Under the pieces are notes generated by a model. The model searched no databases. It was given only the letters and a program-made list of their open reading frames with translations, and had not been told where the DNA came from. From the NCBI RefSeq assembly GCF_900106555.1, contig NZ_FNOE01000022.1, positions 1 through 45,868 of the forward strand: DNA of 45,868 bases. The letters run 5' to 3'. Position 1 is the stretch's first letter; the number at the start of each line of letters is the position of its first letter. The translations under genes were made by a program, and so were the position numbers. Shown here piece by piece: positions 44,573 to 45,868 of this stretch. This stretch comes from Nitrosomonas oligotropha (GTDB lineage: Bacteria > Pseudomonadota > Gammaproteobacteria > Burkholderiales > Nitrosomonadaceae).

Positions 44573-45494
44573 GCTCACTGTGGATGAACTTGATTTATTA
44601 AAAAGAATTAGAGATAAGGAAGAATTACGTCCATATTTTTTCCAAAAAGTAAAAGGCTTGAAATGGTTCGATAGCTTATGTGAAGCTGGTTATTTCAATC
44701 CTGATCAGAATCCACAACCTGTATCGGCCAGAGAGGAAGGCTATGTACAAATTCCTTTTTGGCCAGCATTAGAATATTTGGTTTCTGCAAGTTCAGAGTT
44801 CCATTCTGCAGAGAACAAACCATTCGCGGAGAAATTTATCGAGATTATCCGGTCTGTCACAAATTATGCTATTGAGCATAAGATCAGTAACTTTCGAACT
44901 TGGTGGCAATTTGCAAAGATTATTCAAAACATTCCATCAGAATTGATACAAGAAAGTGATATCGCTCTTATTGATTATTGGCTAAACGATCCCTATGAGC
45001 GTGGACTCATCGTTGAAGAAATTGGTGTGAAATGGCTTGCGGCTTTGCTGGAGAGTAACAATGATCATTGTAAGAGATTGGCAGTTAAGTTGCTTGATAT
45101 TATTTACAGATTGGAGTTCCACCAATCCGAACATGAATTTGGAAATGAAAAAGAAGTCCGACTTCGTTTCCGTCATTGGGATGCAAGAAAAGTTACTGAG
45201 GCAGTAGCTGGAAAGGCGGGAAAAGAACTTGGTATAGAAGTCATTAAAATTCTTCAAGCCCGGCTTGAGAGTGTTTTGGCCAAACTCGATAACGACAGAT
45301 GGACATCTATTTGGCGTCCGGCAATAGAAGATCACGAGCAAAATCATAGTGTCAGTGATGCTAAGGAAATCATACTTGAAGTATTTCGAGATTCCGTGCT
45401 GGCCTACATCGAAGTTTCGCCAGAAGCATCTCGCGCATACGTAGAAGAATTGCTTAGGTGTAAGAAATCTCAGAGTTGTTTACAGATAGGTTGA
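44565..45494 (+). pseudogene. Partner gene of the SIR2 protein, truncated by IS insertion
   Basis: The ATG at 44565 overlaps the SIR2 stop; ATG 44550 is also in frame. About 298 native codons are present. Then the reading frame enters the IS at 45459 and ends after 11 IS-encoded residues (KSQSCLQIG at the end). The visible part is mainly helical, with KWFDSLCEAGYFNPDQNPQP (about 33-52) and YVQIPFWPALEYL, and it reads like the N-terminus of a large helical-repeat protein. I do not recognise a family and see no catalytic motif. In two-gene SIR2 systems the partner is often a sensor that triggers NAD cleavage, so truncation probably disables the system or leaves SIR2 unregulated. Confidence 0.7.
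45459..45485 (+). repeat. Terminal inverted repeat of the right IS copy
   Basis: The 27-base end starts TGTAAGAA and ends GTTGTTTACAG, pairing with the repeat at 336-362. The transposase stop codon (complement of 45470-45472) lies within it. Confidence 0.75.
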
Positions 45495-45868
45495 TTGAAA
45501 TAAGCGGTGAGTATTTCATAAGGGGTGGCATTATTCAAACTCTTGTGAGGCTTAACGGTATTGTAGAAATTAATGAAACGGAGAAGCTGAATGTGCCGAT
45601 CGGCGCAGTCTTTAAAGTGAATCTTGCTGTGCCACATATCCATCAGGGTGCGGATAACCCGCTCAGCTTTACCGTTGGTTTGCGGACGATTGATGCGGGT
45701 AAACTTCTGACCGATACCGTGCTGCCTGCAAGCTTTGACGAAAGCGTGGCTGTCAGTTCCTTTAAATTCTTTACCGTTGTCAGAATAAGCATAGTCGATC
45801 TGGTAAGGACATTGAGCAACAGTGCTTGTGAGAAAGCAAGCTGCACTATGCTGGGTTTTATCGGGAAG
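45470..45868 (-). CDS. IS481-family transposase, C-terminal part (incomplete)
   Basis: The 132-residue fragment, read on the minus strand, begins LPDKTQHSAACF and ends YFNQPICKQL with its stop inside the terminal repeat. It contains two of the three catalytic acids: Asp in YAYSDNGKEFKG and Glu in PQTNGKAERVIRTLMDMW. The KPHKSLNNATPYEIL tail is typical of this family. The left-edge fragment holds the N-terminal 105 residues; together they lack only a central piece (I estimate 40-60 residues) of one intact-looking transposase. Confidence 0.88.
   Translation of the reverse strand, partial: LPDKTQHSAACFLTSTVAQCPYQIDYAYSDNGKEFKGTDSHAFVKACRQHGIGQKFTRINRPQTNGKAERVIRTLMDMWHSKIHFKDCADRHIQLLRFINFYNTVKPHKSLNNATPYEILTAYFNQPICKQL

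Larger units (their letters stand above)
45459..45868 (-). mobile_element. IS481-type insertion sequence, right copy, partial
   Basis: This is the transposase-stop end of an IS in the same orientation as the left copy. It begins TGTAAGAAATCT at 45459, has an inverted repeat to 45485 matching the left copy at 22 of 27 positions, and carries the last 132 transposase codons before running off the right edge. It interrupts the SIR2 partner gene. The inserted side is clear, but the far end and any target duplication are outside the window. Confidence 0.85.

Noticed and set aside
39315..45868. Phage-type integrase or attachment-site copy of the tRNA-Leu 3' end
   Set aside because: Neither an integrase gene nor a repeat of the tRNA end could be found to the right edge.
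1..45868. CRISPR array or rRNA operon
   Set aside because: No regularly spaced direct repeats and no rRNA-like sequence were seen on either strand.

Overview
The window looks like chromosome from a betaproteobacterial ammonia oxidiser, most likely Nitrosomonas or a close relative. The basis is a His-rich small metal-binding protein of the SmbP type (described from Nitrosomonas europaea), betaproteobacterial gene orders (hrcA-hemH facing nadK-recN; radC-rpmB-rpmG facing coaBC-dut; gmk-rpoZ-spoT; argS-SPOR-dsbA; rnr-rlmB) and mid-range G+C. I ran no database search. All family names come from motifs and remembered synteny.

Layout. Positions 1-362 hold one end of an IS481-type insertion sequence. 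Next come smbP, then hemH-hrcA (minus) and nadK-recN (plus), and a spermidine-synthase-like membrane gene broken by a frameshift. From 8.1 to 14.2 kb lies an envelope module: a YcnI-like secreted protein, a dead paralogue of it, a small secreted protein, a TlpA-type thioredoxin, a DUF4266 lipoprotein, a very large DUF3570/outer-membrane barrel protein and an ApbE-type flavin transferase. A secreted lipase-like protein follows. Then come the AmmeMemoRadiSam genes with an alpha/beta hydrolase, sixA, rluE and a fatty-acid desaturase. From 21.6 to 39.4 kb the content is mostly housekeeping (ribosomal proteins, radC, coaBC, dut, ffh, ypjD, spoT, rpoZ, gmk, an HDOD protein, dsbA, SPOR protein, argS, rlmB, rnr, tRNA-Leu).

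After tRNA-Leu the character changes to accessory DNA. There is a sparse stretch with one tiny membrane ORF. A compact minus-strand operon follows, with an ATP-grasp ligase, a GNAT acetyltransferase, an atypical DapF-like epimerase and a small membrane protein. Beyond it lies a defence-like locus: an N-terminal relic of a type I restriction methylase (HsdM) overlapping a SIR2-domain gene, which overlaps a partner gene cut short by a second IS481-type element running off the right end.

Three parts deserve most attention. (1) The 8.1-14.2 kb module has neighbouring secreted proteins predicted to start with His after signal cleavage, and a DUF3570 protein carrying D-T-W-S-G-A-T, which fits the ApbE flavinylation consensus, two genes from apbE. 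(2) In the ATP-grasp/GNAT/DapF-like operon the epimerase keeps both catalytic cysteines but has replaced residues that hold the distal end of diaminopimelate. (3) The hsdM-relic/SIR2/partner locus looks like a recombined and then IS-inactivated defence module. Both window ends lie inside IS481-type copies in the same orientation, so the window may be an assembly contig bounded by repeats.
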